A model generated the notes under the pieces. That model was not told the DNA's origin. It saw nothing but the letters and a program-made list of their open reading frames with translations, and did no database searches. The position numbers were made by a program, and so were the translations under genes. Positions 11,355 to 22,280 of a stretch of 64,000 bases of DNA are shown here, piece after piece. Origin of the DNA: Thermodesulfatator indicus DSM 15286 (lineage in GTDB: Bacteria > Desulfobacterota > Thermodesulfobacteria > Thermodesulfobacteriales > Thermodesulfatatoraceae); contig NC_015681.1 of NCBI RefSeq assembly GCF_000217795.1, forward strand, positions 859,244-923,243, given 5' to 3'. Numbering within the stretch: the first letter of the stretch is position 1; each line of letters begins with the position of its first letter.

Positions 11355-12422
11355 ATGCTTCGTGGTCACGGAGGCGAAGTTTATTATCTTGCCAAGCATC
11401 TTGGAATCTCTCCAGAAGACATTAGCGACCACAGTAGCAATGTCTCTCCCTTGCCCCCTCCCCAAGGGCTTTACGAACACTTAAAAAAACATTTACCAGA
11501 AATTGAACGTTTACCCGAAGCAGATAGCGAGTCTTTGCGAGAAGCCATGGGGATACACTTTGGTCTTGAGCCCGAATTGATTATCCCCGCAAGTGGCACC
11601 AGTGAATGGATATTTAATATTCCTAAACTCCTTAAACCAAAAAAGGTTATCATTTTAGGCCCTACATACAGTGACTATGCTGATGCTGCAAAGTTAGCAG
11701 GTCTTGATAAAAAATTTGTACTGGCTAGAGAAGAGGAAAACTTTAGGCCTCCTTTAGAAGAACTTGAAAAAATCATTGGCCCAAAAGATTTAGTTTTTAT
11801 ATGTAATCCCAACAATCCTACTGGCACTCTAGTACCCCAAGAGGCCCTTAAAAGGCTGGTTTTAAAATACCCTGAAACTTTTTTCGTTATTGATGAATCT
11901 TACATTGACTTTGTAGCTGACGAATCTTCCCTGGTTCCTTATATTAAAAATTTGCCAAATTGTCTTATTTTGCGTTCCTTTTCTAAGATATATCGCATTC
12001 CCGGCTTAAGACTTGGTTTTTTAGTAATAAGCCCCCCATTAAAAGATGTTTTTTGGCAGGCCCTTCTCCCCTGGGCTGTTAATAGACTGGCTCAAGTGGC
12101 AGGAGTTTGGCTAATTGGCCAAAAAAACTATGTTAAACAAGTAAAACTTTTTATCGTCCAGGAAAAGAAAAATTTTTTGAAGACCTTAAACGACATGAAT
12201 TTACCGATAAAAGTTTACGAAAGTTCTTTGCATTTCTTTTTATTAAAATTAATGAAGCATAATTCCCAAAAAGTTTGGCATTCATTGCTGAAAAAATATT
12301 ATATTTTGATACGTAATGCCTCTAACTTTTATGGTCTTAAGGGGCCTTTTTTGCGTTTGGCCTTAAGAGAGACTGAAAAAAACCAAAAGCTACTCCTAGC
12401 TTTAAGGGATGTGCTTAAATGA
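11355..12422 (+). CDS. Threonine-phosphate decarboxylase/histidinol-phosphate aminotransferase-like PLP enzyme
   Basis: This 355-aa fold-type I PLP enzyme has the N-terminal HGGEVYYLAKHLGISPEDI typical of CobD, the cobalamin-pathway enzyme that makes aminopropanol phosphate from threonine phosphate. NPNNPTG (151-157), Asp180 (VIDESYIDF) and the Schiff-base Lys211 (SFSKIYRIPGLRLG) are all intact. The start codon follows the stop of the previous gene without a gap, and the 3' end overlaps comB by 4 bases. CobD and histidinol-phosphate aminotransferase cannot be separated by motif alone. The N-terminus favours CobD, while the neighbours suggest a possible other amino-phosphate substrate. Confidence 0.75.
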   Translation: MLRGHGGEVYYLAKHLGISPEDISDHSSNVSPLPPPQGLYEHLKKHLPEIERLPEADSESLREAMGIHFGLEPELIIPASGTSEWIFNIPKLLKPKKVIILGPTYSDYADAAKLAGLDKKFVLAREEENFRPPLEELEKIIGPKDLVFICNPNNPTGTLVPQEALKRLVLKYPETFFVIDESYIDFVADESSLVPYIKNLPNCLILRSFSKIYRIPGLRLGFLVISPPLKDVFWQALLPWAVNRLAQVAGVWLIGQKNYVKQVKLFIVQEKKNFLKTLNDMNLPIKVYESSLHFFLLKLMKHNSQKVWHSLLKKYYILIRNASNFYGLKGPFLRLALRETEKNQKLLLALRDVLK

Positions 12423-13105
12423 AAAGGATAAAAGTTTTGCCCGTTCCTAAACCAATTGAAACAGAAGGTTTGATTGTGCTGGTAGATATTTTACGAGCTA
12501 CTTCAACTATAGTAACAGCTCTGAGTTGCGGAGCTTTAAGGGTAAAGCCTGTAGCTTCTATAGAAGAAGCCTTGCTTTACAGCAAGCAAGACTATTTACT
12601 AGCGGGAGAAAGGGAGTGTGTACCTCCAGAGGGTTTTCAGGCGGGGAATAGCCCCATTGAAGCCCAAAATTTTGCTCAGGCAAAAGTGGTATTAACCACT
12701 ACAAACGGGACCAAAGCCCTAAGCTTTGTAAAACGAGCAAAAGCTATTTGTGCCGGGGCTTTTTTGAATTTGGCAGCGGTAAGCAAGTTTGCCGAAAGAT
12801 TTGAAGAGGTAACGGTGTTATGTGCTGGCACTAATGGAGACTTGTCTCTAGAAGACTTTCTGTGGGCTGGTAAATTTTTAGGCTATCTTTTTAATTATGA
12901 AAGAGAAAATGACGCAGCTATTGTTGCTTTTGAATATGCCAGAGAGATATCAGACATATTAAAAGAAATTATCAAATCTCCACATGCTCGTCGGTTAGAA
13001 AAATTCGGATTTTATAAAGACATAGAGTTTTGTGCCAGACTAAATATTTACAATACCGTACCTATCTTAACCTCTGAAGGTTTTGTGGGCATTGAAGTAA
13101 CATAG
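12419..13105 (+). CDS. comB: 2-phosphosulfolactate phosphatase-family protein
   Basis: The 228-aa product has the ComB signatures VDILRATSTIVTAL (residues 22-35), AGERECVPPEGFQAGNSP, and TTTNGTKAL. ComB is a magnesium-dependent phosphatase releasing sulfolactate in archaeal coenzyme M synthesis; many bacteria without coenzyme M also have it. Its start overlaps the previous stop (ATGA), so it is translationally coupled to the PLP enzyme. After its TAG stop the same frame stays open for 37 codons to TGA 13217, ending inside a REP-like repeat. That tail is probably degenerate sequence. Confidence 0.85.
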   Translation: MKRIKVLPVPKPIETEGLIVLVDILRATSTIVTALSCGALRVKPVASIEEALLYSKQDYLLAGERECVPPEGFQAGNSPIEAQNFAQAKVVLTTTNGTKALSFVKRAKAICAGAFLNLAAVSKFAERFEEVTVLCAGTNGDLSLEDFLWAGKFLGYLFNYERENDAAIVAFEYAREISDILKEIIKSPHARRLEKFGFYKDIEFCARLNIYNTVPILTSEGFVGIEVT

Positions 13106-13187
13106 ACCGTTGAAGAGCAAGGCATTGAGGCAAAGATTCCCATTGTGTTACTAGAAAAAGACAAAACAGGTGACAATTTAGGGTTTG

Positions 13188-13262
13188 TCATTGCGAGCGA
13201 AGCGAAGCAATCTCATTGACGGGACTGCTTCGTCGCCTAACGATCTCCTCTCAGTAACAGAA
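13188..13262. repeat. REP/MITE-like repeat between comB and nadE
   Basis: TCATTGCGAGCGAAGCGAAG opens the unit and the second half reads GGGACTGCTTCGTCGCC, then a degraded end. It is one of the window-wide family. The rest of the 13106-13363 gap holds the in-frame tail after comB and no gene that I can see. Confidence 0.75.
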
Positions 13263-13363
13263 AATAACTACTACGCCGCAGGCAAATGTGCTGCCTCTCG
13301 TGACATTTATTAAAAAATATTCCTTTTAATATAAAAAGTGGAAATCTTGGTAGGGAAAAGACA

Positions 13364-13392
13364 TTGACGCCCGTTTAAACAGCACGTAGTTT
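13364..13392 (+). promoter_or_regulatory. Candidate promoter of nadE
   Basis: TTGACG at 13364-13369, 17 bases, TAGTTT at 13387-13392. The start codon at 13401 lies only 8 bases past the -10 box and has no Shine-Dalgarno, so the message may be leaderless or nearly so. Confidence 0.45.
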
Positions 13393-13400
13393 TAAATCTT

Positions 13401-15041
13401 ATGAAAATTGCTTTAGCCCAGATAAATCCCACAATAGGCGCTTTTTGGCAAAACTCCCAAAAAATTTTGGCTTTTACAGAAAAGGCCCAAAAAAAAGGGG
13501 CTGAACTTGTAATTTTCCCGGAACTAAGCCTTTGCGGTTATCCTCCAAGAGATTTATTGACACGCAAAGATTTCAGAAAAGCGGTAGAAGACACTTTAAT
13601 TTATCTCAAAAAAAATTTGCCCAAAGATATTACCGTTGTACTAGGTGCCCCCAGGTCTAAAGATGGGGCTAAAAATTTACCTGTAGAAAACCAGGCCATC
13701 GTGATAACTAATGGAGAAGAAGTTGTTTCTTACGGCAAAAACCTGTTACCTCCTTACGATATTTTTGATGAACCTCGTTATTTTAAACCTTCTTATCAAA
13801 CTGCTTGCTTTTTGCTGAAGGGAATAAGTATTGGACTTAGCATCTGTGAAGATATTTGGCCGTTACCAGGATTTCTTGATTTCGATTACGCCTTTGACCC
13901 CCTTGAAGGCCTTGCCGGACGTATCGAAATCCTTATCACCATAACTGCTAGCCCTTATTTTGTTGGTAAAGTAGATATCCGCAAGAAACTGCTGGCCTCT
14001 CAAGCCAAGCGCCTGGGAGCCTATATTTTTTATGTCAACCAGGTGGGAGCCCATGACCATTTACTTTTTGATGGCCAAAGCCTAATAGTCTCGCCTGAAG
14101 GCAAAATTGTTGGTGAAGCCAAAGATTTCGAAGAAGACCTCATACTTTTTGACTTTTCTGCTAAAAAAGCAATAAAACATCCTATCTCTGAGTCTAAAAC
14201 GGCCAGCCTTCTTAAATCTTTAGTTTTTGGAGTGAGAGAGTACTTTCGAAAGACCGGGTTTAAAGGAGCCCTTATAGGCCTTTCAGGCGGTATAGATTCT
14301 TCAGTAACAGCGGTTATTGCCACAAAGGCCCTGGGGCCCGAAAATGTAATAGGTGTACTTATGCCTTCTCCCTATACCAGTCAGGAAAGTAACGAAGATG
14401 CTAAAAAATTAGCCGCCAATCTTGGCATCAAGACTTTGACTATCCCTATTTCACAAACCTTTGAAACTCTTCGACAGGAAATAGCCAAATCACTTGGCCG
14501 TAAAACAAAAGGTCTTACGCAAGAAAATCTGCAGGCCAGAATAAGGGGCAACATTCTCATGGCCCTGGCCAATGAGTTTAATTACTTGGTTTTAAATACG
14601 GGCAATAAGAGCGAATTGGCCGTAGGGTACTGCACTCTCTATGGAGATACTTGTGGGGCTCTTTCAGTTCTAGGTGACGTGCTAAAAAACGACGTATATG
14701 CCCTGGCTCGCGAAGTAAATCGGGAAAAAGAAATAATTCCAGCACGAGTGCTTAAAAAACCACCATCAGCCGAGTTGCGGCCAGATCAGAAAGACGAAGA
14801 CGATCTCCCCCCCTATCGAATTCTTGATCCCATTATCAAAGGTTTTGTCGAGGAGGGGAAGAGTGTTCGCGAACTGATTTCTCAAGGTTACCCAAAAAAA
14901 ATAGTAAAAGAAGTTTTAAAGCGCTTGCGTATTGAAGAATATAAGCGCTGGCAACTCCCGCCTACATTAAAAGTAAGCCCCAGGGCTTTTGGCTATGGCT
15001 GGCGTTACCCTATAACGCATAAGTTCTTTTTTGAAGAGTAA
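13401..15041 (+). CDS. nadE: Glutamine-dependent NAD+ synthetase
   Basis: The two-domain 546-aa enzyme amidates nicotinic acid adenine dinucleotide to NAD+, using ammonia from glutamine. The N-terminal nitrilase-like amidase domain (1 to about 260) shows FPELSLCGYPPRDLL (catalytic Glu) and LSICEDIW (nucleophilic Cys). The C-terminal synthetase domain has the ATP pyrophosphatase loop LIGLSGGIDSSVTAVIA (near 290-306) and GNKSELAVGYCTLYGD. Length is normal for the glutamine-dependent type. It is monocistronic, with a convergent protease gene whose stop abuts its own. Confidence 0.95.
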   Translation: MKIALAQINPTIGAFWQNSQKILAFTEKAQKKGAELVIFPELSLCGYPPRDLLTRKDFRKAVEDTLIYLKKNLPKDITVVLGAPRSKDGAKNLPVENQAIVITNGEEVVSYGKNLLPPYDIFDEPRYFKPSYQTACFLLKGISIGLSICEDIWPLPGFLDFDYAFDPLEGLAGRIEILITITASPYFVGKVDIRKKLLASQAKRLGAYIFYVNQVGAHDHLLFDGQSLIVSPEGKIVGEAKDFEEDLILFDFSAKKAIKHPISESKTASLLKSLVFGVREYFRKTGFKGALIGLSGGIDSSVTAVIATKALGPENVIGVLMPSPYTSQESNEDAKKLAANLGIKTLTIPISQTFETLRQEIAKSLGRKTKGLTQENLQARIRGNILMALANEFNYLVLNTGNKSELAVGYCTLYGDTCGALSVLGDVLKNDVYALAREVNREKEIIPARVLKKPPSAELRPDQKDEDDLPPYRILDPIIKGFVEEGKSVRELISQGYPKKIVKEVLKRLRIEEYKRWQLPPTLKVSPRAFGYGWRYPITHKFFFEE

Positions 15042-15692
15042 TTACCAGAATATCCATTTCCCCGTGATCAACACATAAAGCCCCAGGCCGAGGTTGGTTA
15101 TTGCGTGAGAAAGGATGGGTACCCATATATTTTTGCTATAACAAAGAAGGCCGCCGTATATTACACCTGCTAAAAATCCCGGGAGAACTCTAAAATGCTC
15201 AAGAGCAAAAAGGGTAGCCGCTGTCCAAAAAGAAAAATGGGTGTAAGCACCTAGCGGTACTTTATAAAAATCCTTGTCTATCAAATAGCGCATTAGAAAA
15301 GAACGCCAGAAAAGCTCTTCAAGCACAGGGACCATTATAGCGGCCCCAATAAGCCTTATCCCTATAAATGTCCAGGAAATCCAGAGTGAAGAGGTTTCGG
15401 CAAAAGGAGAAATCGCTTTGGGAGTACCTATAGTAGGGAATATTCCTTCTCCTCCAACCCAGCAAACCAAAACAAAAACACCGCTTATTAAAGCCAAAAG
15501 GATTTCTCTACTATTAATGCGTGAGTAAAGCTCAACAAAATTTTTACGCCAATAAAAAAGCAAAAAACCAACGGAAAAAGTCTTCAAAATATAGAGGTAA
15601 AAATAGTATTTAGAAGGTAAATAAGAGCCTACAAAAGTTAAGACTAAAAATAATGCAAATGGTAAAATATAATATATTGTTTTAGGCATCAT
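15042..15692 (-). CDS. CPBP/CAAX-type intramembrane protease, exosortase-associated type
   Basis: The 216-aa integral-membrane protein has about seven hydrophobic segments. It carries the CPBP motifs EELFWRSFLMR (two glutamates and arginine, near 124-134), a single His in FALEHFR, and a C-terminal HAITN. Its closest family, from memory, is the CAAX protease-related proteins that accompany exosortase/PEP-CTERM systems. A PEP-CTERM protein at 24375-25139 supports that reading. No exosortase gene is in the window. The tail-to-tail neighbour is nadE. Two adjacent Met codons (15692 and 15689) are possible starts. Confidence 0.7.
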   Translation of the reverse strand: MMPKTIYYILPFALFLVLTFVGSYLPSKYYFYLYILKTFSVGFLLFYWRKNFVELYSRINSREILLALISGVFVLVCWVGGEGIFPTIGTPKAISPFAETSSLWISWTFIGIRLIGAAIMVPVLEELFWRSFLMRYLIDKDFYKVPLGAYTHFSFWTAATLFALEHFRVLPGFLAGVIYGGLLCYSKNIWVPILSHAITNLGLGLYVLITGKWIFW

Positions 15693-15714
15693 GCTATGTT
15701 AATCGGAAAAAATC

Positions 15715-16248
15715 ATGGTTAGCAATAAAAATTTTACAGGATACGTCCAAGTTTATACAGGAAACGGCAAAGGGAAGACTACCGCCGCCCTAGGTTTGGC
15801 TTTAAGGGCCCTTGGGGCTGGATTCAGGGTCTTTTTGGGACAGTTTATAAAGAGCAGTGAGTACAACGAAATAAAAGCTCTAAGAAAATTTGAACCGGCC
15901 GTTGAAATAGCCCAATTTGGGCGAGGTTGCTTTATCAAAGGTAAGCCTTCTCCTGAGGATTACCAGCTGGCTCAAGAAGGTTTTACCTTTTGCCAGGAAA
16001 AAATTCTTTCTGGCCAGTTTAACCTGGTGATACTGGATGAACTTAATCTTGTTTTACATTTTGGGCTATTAGATTTAGCTAAAGTGCTGGAGTTGCTTAA
16101 AGTCCGGCCCAGACATACAGAAATTGTAATTACAGGACGTTATGCCCCACCTGAGCTTATTGAAGCAGCAGACCTGGTCACGGAAATGAGGGAAATTAAA
16201 CATTATTTTCGTCAGGGAGTAGCAGCCCGCGAAGGTATAGAAAAATAG
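15715..16248 (+). CDS. cobO: Cob(I)alamin/cobyrinic acid a,c-diamide adenosyltransferase
   Basis: The 177-aa product is a CobA/CobO/BtuR-type ATP:corrinoid adenosyltransferase. The P-loop GNGKGKTTAALGLALRA (residues 17-33) has the family's reversed form. FLGQFIKSSEYNE, VILDELN and ITGRYAPPELIEAADLVTEM follow in the correct order. It attaches adenosyl to corrinoids, in synthesis or salvage. It is divergent from the CAAX protease gene by 22 bases and has no clear Shine-Dalgarno. With the CobD-like enzyme at 11355 it suggests cobalamin metabolism, though no other cob genes are seen. Confidence 0.9.
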   Translation: MVSNKNFTGYVQVYTGNGKGKTTAALGLALRALGAGFRVFLGQFIKSSEYNEIKALRKFEPAVEIAQFGRGCFIKGKPSPEDYQLAQEGFTFCQEKILSGQFNLVILDELNLVLHFGLLDLAKVLELLKVRPRHTEIVITGRYAPPELIEAADLVTEMREIKHYFRQGVAAREGIEK

Positions 16249-16301
16249 CAATCTACTAAAAGCATTGAACAATTTTCCTAAGGCTAATATAGTGTAAAGG
16301 C

Positions 16302-18995
<2,694 letters not shown>

Positions 18996-19225
18996 TTTTA
19001 GTTGGTTGTCGCTGCTACGTTTTCCTGAGTAATTACAAACAATAGTTAAAAGATGGCTGATGGCACAAGAGGCTGCGTCAGCAGCTAAAGTGAAGCTCCG
19101 GTGGCGCCGTGGCTATTAGCCCTATGTTTTTTGAATTTTGCAAATGTATCACTGGACTCAAAAGGCCAACAATCCCTTACAAAAACTATTTGGACACTTC
19201 GCCACTTCGTAGCTCGCTATAACGT
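18996..19225. repeat. Intergenic gap with REP-like fragments
   Basis: No gene is visible. Fragments of the repeat family remain: AGATGGCTGATGGC at 19051-19064 (also near 60575), AAGAGGCTGCGTCAGCAGC near 19068-19086 (compare 36464-36482), TTTTGCAAATG near 19137, and CACTTCGCCACTTCGTAGCTCGC near 19195-19217 (compare 26454-26475). Confidence 0.5.
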
Positions 19226-20566
19226 TTAGTTTAAAAGCAATATCTCTATCGCTTCCTGTAAATTAGAAACAGGCAATTGCTTTAAGTGGATTTGATTAGA
19301 AATGCTGCTCAAATTCTCACGCGGAGCACAAACCGTATCAAAACCTAGTTTTTCGCCTTCTTTCAGACGGACTTCAGGGTAAGAAACCTGCCTTACTTCA
19401 CCGGTAAGCCCTATTTCTCCAAAAAGAAAAAGCCCTTGGGGTAAAGGCCTATCCAGACGGCTCGAAGCTAACGCCATAGCCACTGCCAGATCTACTCCTG
19501 GTTCAGTGAGTTTAAGCCCTCCTACCACGTTGAGATAAATATCCTGGTCGTAAAAACTGAGTCCGGCCTTTTTCTCAAGGATAGCGGCGATCATGGCCAA
19601 TCGCTGAGGGTCAAAACCTACGCTGGTGCGCCTGGGCGTGGCCAGGTAGCTACGGGATACAAGGGCCTGGACTTCTACCAAAATAGGCCGTGTGCCTTCT
19701 AGGGTGGCACAAATCACACTTCCTGGAACATCAAGAGTTTCTCTAGTTAAAAATATAGCCGAAGGATTGCTAATAGGCTTTAAGCCAGAGCTAGTCATTT
19801 CAAAAACGCCGATCTCGTTGGTAGAACCAAAGCGATTCTTTACGGCTCTTAAAATGCGAAAATGAGCGGTGCGTTCCCCTTCAAAATAAAGCACTGTATC
19901 TACCAGATGTTCTAGAACCCGCGGGCCAGCAAGCATGCCTTCTTTAGTCACATGGCCCACCAGGATTACGGCCACGTTTTTGTTTTTAGCGAACTCAAGC
20001 AATTTGTTGGTGCACTCTCGCACCTGGCTGACACTTCCCGGAGCAGACGAAACCTCGGGCCAGAAGACCGTCTGAATGGAATCCACGGCTAGAAGCACAG
20101 GAGACTCCTCTTCCACTGAAGAAAGAGCTGCGGCTAGATCTGTTTCTGGTAGGAGCAAAATATCTTCCTTAATGACTCCCAATCTTTCCGCTCTTAGCTT
20201 TATTTGCTGAGGAGACTCTTCTCCTGAAAGATAAACCACTTTGTAACCGTCGCTGGCCAGGTTTTTTAAAACCTGGAGAAGGAGAGTTGATTTGCCGATG
20301 CCCGGATCTCCACCAAGAAGAATCAAGGAGCCAGGAACAATTCCTCCTCCAAGTACCTGGTCAAGCTCAGAAAGCCCGGTAGCCAGACGTTTTTCCTTTA
20401 AGCTTTCTACTTCGTTTATCTTTAAAAGGTTGGCCTTGCGGGAAGTTTTTTTACTGATAATAGAAGAAGTTTCTTCTACCAGAGTACCCCAGCTCCCACA
20501 ACCCGGACAGCGCCCCAGCCACTTGAGACTCTTATAACCACATTCCTGACAATAAAATTTGGCCAT
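19226..20566 (-). CDS. radA: DNA repair protein RadA
   Basis: The 446-aa RecA-like ATPase helps branch migration in recombinational repair. It has the N-terminal C4 zinc finger CQECGYKSLKWLGRCPGCG (residues 6-24), Walker A GGDPGIGKSTLL, the RadA-specific KNRFGSTNEIGVFEM and a C-terminal Lon-protease-like domain (from about 270). Length is typical. It stands alone, divergent from the CsoR/CstR-type gene. Confidence 0.97.
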   Translation of the reverse strand: MAKFYCQECGYKSLKWLGRCPGCGSWGTLVEETSSIISKKTSRKANLLKINEVESLKEKRLATGLSELDQVLGGGIVPGSLILLGGDPGIGKSTLLLQVLKNLASDGYKVVYLSGEESPQQIKLRAERLGVIKEDILLLPETDLAAALSSVEEESPVLLAVDSIQTVFWPEVSSAPGSVSQVRECTNKLLEFAKNKNVAVILVGHVTKEGMLAGPRVLEHLVDTVLYFEGERTAHFRILRAVKNRFGSTNEIGVFEMTSSGLKPISNPSAIFLTRETLDVPGSVICATLEGTRPILVEVQALVSRSYLATPRRTSVGFDPQRLAMIAAILEKKAGLSFYDQDIYLNVVGGLKLTEPGVDLAVAMALASSRLDRPLPQGLFLFGEIGLTGEVRQVSYPEVRLKEGEKLGFDTVCAPRENLSSISNQIHLKQLPVSNLQEAIEILLLN

Positions 20567-20658
20567 TGAAGGTATTTTATTCTATACCCTTACAAAATTC
20601 TAGACGGTAAGGGACAGGCAAAACACTTACCAAATTAAAACTATTTATATTTTTATAC

Positions 20659-20687
20659 TTGACACTATACCCTATGGGGTATAGCTT
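20659..20687 (+). promoter_or_regulatory. CsoR/CstR-type operator inside the promoter
   Basis: TTGACA at 20659-20664 is followed by the palindrome CTATACCC-TATG-GGGTATAG (20665-20684), which fills the spacer up to a weak -10 (TAGCTT, 20682-20687). The palindrome has the ACCC...GGGT form seen in operators of CsoR-family repressors. A bound repressor would block polymerase directly. Confidence 0.8.
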
Positions 20688-20694
20688 AATAACT

Positions 20695-20976
20695 ATGAAA
20701 ACTAAAGATTCTAAAAAGCAGCTGATAAATCGTCTGAAACGAGCTCAGGGGCAACTTAAGGCCCTTGTGGAGATGATTGAAACAGACGCTCCTTGTGAAA
20801 AAACCGTGGTGCAGTTTAAGGCAGCCAAAGCGGCTTTTGATAGTGCTTACGCTTTGTTTCTAGAGTTAGCCCTTGAAAAATGCCTGGCCCAAAAAGACCA
20901 GGAGACACTGAAGTTAATTCTAAAACATTTATGTCAAATAAGAGTGGAGGGAACAAATGAAGAAAAGAAAGATTAA
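20695..20976 (+). CDS. CsoR-family repressor, probable persulfide sensor (CstR-like)
   Basis: The small all-helical repressor (94 aa) has the DUF156 core (KKQLINRLKRAQGQLKALVEMIE). I start it at ATG 20695, because upstream in-frame starts would lie inside the operator and -35 box. Copper-sensing CsoR uses Cys-His-Cys. Here the equivalents are Cys34, Ala59 and Cys63: the histidine is missing and the two cysteines kept, as in CstR sensors of persulfide. The palindrome at 20665-20684 is its likely target. It overlaps the next gene, a membrane 4Fe-4S protein, by 20 bases, so that protein is probably under its control. Sulfide/persulfide sensing is inferred from the missing His and needs testing. 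Confidence 0.8.
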   Translation: MKTKDSKKQLINRLKRAQGQLKALVEMIETDAPCEKTVVQFKAAKAAFDSAYALFLELALEKCLAQKDQETLKLILKHLCQIRVEGTNEEKKD

Positions 20977-21682
20977 CCCTATCTCTCTTAAACGAGCCAA
21001 AATCCAGTGGGCTTTACTACCCATTTTTTTGATAGCCGCAAGCCTTGGCTGGAAGTATCACTGGTTAGGTTTTGTTGTGCCGGTAGCTATGATCGTGGGT
21101 ATGGTTGGTGGCCTCTTGAGGGGCCGTTACGTCTGCGGGAATCTTTGCCCACGAGGAGCTTTTCTTGACCGCTTATTGGCCAAAATAAGCCCTAAAAGAG
21201 AAATACCTTCTTTTTTCCGTAGCTCTTATTTAAGAGCCTTTATGTTTGCCTTCTTGATAGGCATGCTCACTTTCCAAATATCGCGAGACCCAGGGAATAT
21301 TATGCACTGGGGTTTTAGCTTCTGGCTGATATGTTTTGTAACCAGCATACTTGCCATTATTTTGGGAATCTTTTTTCATCATCGTACCTGGTGCGCGTTT
21401 TGCCCTATAGGCTCCTTTGGAGCGCTATTCGGAGGGCATAAAAGGGCACTCGCTATTGAAAGGGAAAAATGCGTAAATTGTCTCCTTTGTGAAAAGGTCT
21501 GCCCTATGACCCTGAAAATAGCCAGCAAAAACTCAAACGACCTTATCTGTAATCGTGACTGTATTCAGTGCCAGGAATGCGTGGGCCACTGCCCTAAGAA
21601 GATACTAAGTCTGGTTAAAAATCCTCAGGGAAAAGAAAGTTGCGCAGAAGAATCACTCCCTCAGGCAGCTCTTCAGAGGTAA
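20957..21682 (+). CDS. NapH/YccM-like membrane 4Fe-4S protein
   Basis: The 241-aa product has four to five transmembrane segments, two cytoplasmic-side CxxxCP motifs ([10 protein letters not shown], residues about 55-64; CAFCPIGSF, about 152-160) and two C-terminal ferredoxin motifs ([24 protein letters not shown]). This is the architecture of NapH/NosR/YccM electron-transfer proteins, which pass electrons between the quinone pool and soluble or periplasmic partners. It is the second gene of the CstR-like operon, so a role in sulfur or thiol redox chemistry is a reasonable guess. Its last 68 bases overlap the convergent trpG. Confidence 0.85.
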   Translation: MKKRKINPISLKRAKIQWALLPIFLIAASLGWKYHWLGFVVPVAMIVGMVGGLLRGRYVCGNLCPRGAFLDRLLAKISPKREIPSFFRSSYLRAFMFAFLIGMLTFQISRDPGNIMHWGFSFWLICFVTSILAIILGIFFHHRTWCAFCPIGSFGALFGGHKRALAIEREKCVNCLLCEKVCPMTLKIASKNSNDLICNRDCIQCQECVGHCPKKILSLVKNPQGKESCAEESLPQAALQR

Positions 21683-22280
21683 AATCCCAATCTTTGGGAG
21701 GGCGTCTCAGGCGCTTCCAGGCATAAAGAGAAGTCCCAATGGACTCAGGATGAAACTGGACGCCCTCTATGGGAAATTCCCGATGACGCACACCCATGAT
21801 TTCTCCCTCTTCATCACGGGCCGTAACATAGAGCTCCTCAGGAAGACTTTCTTCTTCTATTACCAAAGAATGGTAGCGCATAGCCTCAAAGGGCTGAGGA
21901 AGATTTATAAAAATGCCTTTCTCGTCATGTTCAATTCGTGAGGTTTTACCGTGCATAAGGCGTTTGGCCCGAACTATACGTCCACCAAAGGCCGCACCAA
22001 TACACTGATGCCCCAGGCAAACACCAAGAACTGGTACTTCACCTGCTAGTTCTTTAATCAAAGATACAGAGATGCCTGCTTCAGCTGGGGTGCACGGACC
22101 GGGAGAAATAACCACATGGGTGGGAGATTGCTCTTTTATGGCCTCAACGGTAGTTTCATCGTTACGAAAGACTTTGATTTCACTTCCGGGTGCCAGTTTT
22201 TCACACATAATTCCCAGAAGTTGAACCAGGTTATAAGTAAAAGAATCGTAATTATCAATAACCACCAGACGTATGGCCAT
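21615..22280 (-). CDS. trpG: Anthranilate/aminodeoxychorismate synthase glutamine amidotransferase
   Basis: The 221-aa class I glutamine amidotransferase supplies ammonia to TrpE. Its motifs are [14 protein letters not shown] (8-21), ISPGPCTP, the catalytic GVCLGHQ with Cys88, and FHPESIGT. It overlaps trpE by one base. A C-terminal tail of about 25 residues beyond the usual end (after HPESIGT) runs into the overlap with the membrane 4Fe-4S gene. It could also serve para-aminobenzoate synthesis, as TrpG and PabA cannot be told apart by motif. Confidence 0.93.
   Translation of the reverse strand: MAIRLVVIDNYDSFTYNLVQLLGIMCEKLAPGSEIKVFRNDETTVEAIKEQSPTHVVISPGPCTPAEAGISVSLIKELAGEVPVLGVCLGHQCIGAAFGGRIVRAKRLMHGKTSRIEHDEKGIFINLPQPFEAMRYHSLVIEEESLPEELYVTARDEEGEIMGVRHREFPIEGVQFHPESIGTSLYAWKRLRRPPKDWDFTSEELPEGVILLRNFLFPEDF

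Noticed and set aside
19226-19230. Reading RadA as a Lon-type protease
   Set aside because: The RadA-specific KNRFG motif and zinc finger are present, and the Lon-like domain is normal in RadA.
20659-20694. Longer start (TTG at 20659) for the CstR-like gene
   Set aside because: It would begin on the -35 box and translate through the operator; ATG 20695 matches family N-termini.
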